DNA from: a virus
Length of the DNA: 21,556 nucleotides
Virus record (IMG/VR): IMGVR_UViG_3300034407_001675
Coordinates: 1 to 21,556 of that record
Reading direction: 5' to 3' (one strand)
Position numbers and translations under genes: made by a program. Positions within the stretch are counted from its first letter, which is position 1; each line of letters begins with the position of its first letter. Below are positions 20,848 to 21,556 of the stretch, one piece after another. Below the pieces are notes generated by a model, which ran no database searches, was not told where the DNA came from, and was given only the letters and a program-made list of their open reading frames with translations.

Positions 20848-21556
20848 TGGCTAGTACATATTTAACATTTAATGAAACAAGAACACCATCTAATCAAACT
20901 AAATTTACTTATAGTTGTTGGCTTAAAAGAAGTAAAATATCAGCAGACCAAACAATTTTTTATAATCATAAAGATGTTAATAATTATGGTTATATGTATT
21001 TTAGGGGTACAGATGATATAAGATATTTTGATAGGGTAGGTGGTGGAGATACTGCTATTTTTGTAACAAATAATCTTTTTAGAGATACTTCAGCTTGGTA
21101 TCATTTAGTTTTAGAAGTAGACACTACACAAGTTACAAGTTCAAATAGAATTAAATTTTATGTTAATAATGAACAAGTAACTTTTGCTTCTTCAACAATT
21201 CCATCACAAAATCAAGCTCTTTCATTACCTGTAGATGGAACAAAAACTATTGGTGCAAGTAATGGTGGCAGTAATCATTTTGATGGCTCAATGTCACACA
21301 TTAATTTCATAGATAGCACAGCTTATGACCCAACAGCATTTGGAGAATATGATGCTAATGGTGTTTGGAAAATTAAAACTTCTCCAAGTGTAACTTATGG
21401 AACTAATGGTTTCTTTATTCTTAAAAATGGTAATTCAGTTACAGACCAATCTGGTAATGGTAATAACTTTACAGTTGCAGGTGGTACATTAACTAATACT
21501 GAAGATAATCCAAGCAATGTTTTTGCTACATTAAATCCTTTAGATAATTTTTATAA
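20847..21556 (+). CDS. LamG/concanavalin-like tail fibre protein, 3' partial
   Basis: 236 residues are visible before the window ends in an open frame. It resembles a marine phage fibre family with a LamG/concanavalin-A-like beta sandwich: FTYSCWLKRSK (20-30, usual F-S-x-W-V-K-R), then FRDTSAWYHLVLEVDTTQ (78-95), IKFYVNNEQVT (102-112), the G-S-N-H-F-D-G-S-M-S turn (141-150), and the glycine/asparagine-rich DQSGNGNNFTVAGG (about 199-212). Such domains usually bind sugars or surface glycans. The start is strongly supported by AAGGAG eight bases upstream and the shared initiation segment. The length of the missing part and whether it ends in QFN cannot be seen. Confidence 0.85.
   Translation, partial: MASTYLTFNETRTPSNQTKFTYSCWLKRSKISADQTIFYNHKDVNNYGYMYFRGTDDIRYFDRVGGGDTAIFVTNNLFRDTSAWYHLVLEVDTTQVTSSNRIKFYVNNEQVTFASSTIPSQNQALSLPVDGTKTIGASNGGSNHFDGSMSHINFIDSTAYDPTAFGEYDANGVWKIKTSPSVTYGTNGFFILKNGNSVTDQSGNGNNFTVAGGTLTNTEDNPSNVFATLNPLDNFY

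Noticed and set aside
1-21556. tRNA genes, IS elements, integrase, attachment sites, CRISPR arrays, lysis genes
   Set aside because: Looked for and none seen; the only gaps over 40 nt hold the hairpins and RBS regions described.

Overview
The window is a strongly A+T-rich piece (about 30% G+C by eye) of a long-tailed, siphovirus-type dsDNA phage genome. All supported genes are on the plus strand, tightly packed, often with stop and start fused as TAATG. The protein families (small basic proteins, RNR genes, DUF-type phage proteins, collagen-like and LamG-like fibres) are those I associate with marine phages. The base composition would fit a low-GC marine bacterium such as a SAR11-type host, but the host cannot be read from this sequence. 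Both ends are cut inside genes: the ribonucleotide reductase large subunit on the left and a LamG-like fibre on the right.

Layout. (1) Positions 1-1625: class Ia ribonucleotide reductase, end of nrdA and complete nrdB, which supply dNTPs during infection. (2) 1629-2659: a run of small proteins: a cysteine-bearing 72-aa protein, a basic 89-aa DUF protein, three very small basic proteins of 41, 34 and 24 aa, and a 75-aa protein. (3) 2670-6853: head and neck module: MuF-like protein, scaffold, major capsid protein, head-tail connector, head closure and tail terminator. Terminase, portal and a prohead protease are not in the window. (4) 6884-8896: major tail protein, a hairpin, a small unknown gene, the lambda G/GT-type tail assembly chaperone pair (probable -1 frameshift), a second hairpin, a 53-aa protein and an HK97-gp10-like protein. 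(5) 8904-15255: tape measure, distal tail protein, gpL-like hub, a GNAT-like protein, and a gpJ-like tail tip protein. (6) 15255-21556: adhesion region: two beta-module proteins, an unknown 149-aa protein, a 772-aa collagen-like/IPT fibre, and a LamG-like fibre running off the end.

NrdA and NrdB make deoxynucleotides. The head proteins build and close the capsid. The chaperones coat the tape measure so that the major tail protein can polymerise around it. The Dit-like, hub and TipJ proteins form the tail tip, and the fibres behind them probably contact the host surface.

The strongest unexplained observation is a shared C-terminal peptide, ATGG(A/G)QFN, at the very end of three otherwise different tail proteins (tail tip, 175-aa protein, 772-aa fibre), with mostly synonymous nucleotide differences. 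It looks like a selected docking or maturation tag. Others are the microprotein cluster, the GNAT-like gene in the slot where a tail peptidase is expected, hairpins around the chaperone cassette, and a 30-nt exact repeat inside the fibre gene. No tRNA, CRISPR array, insertion sequence, integrase, lysis gene or attachment site was found.
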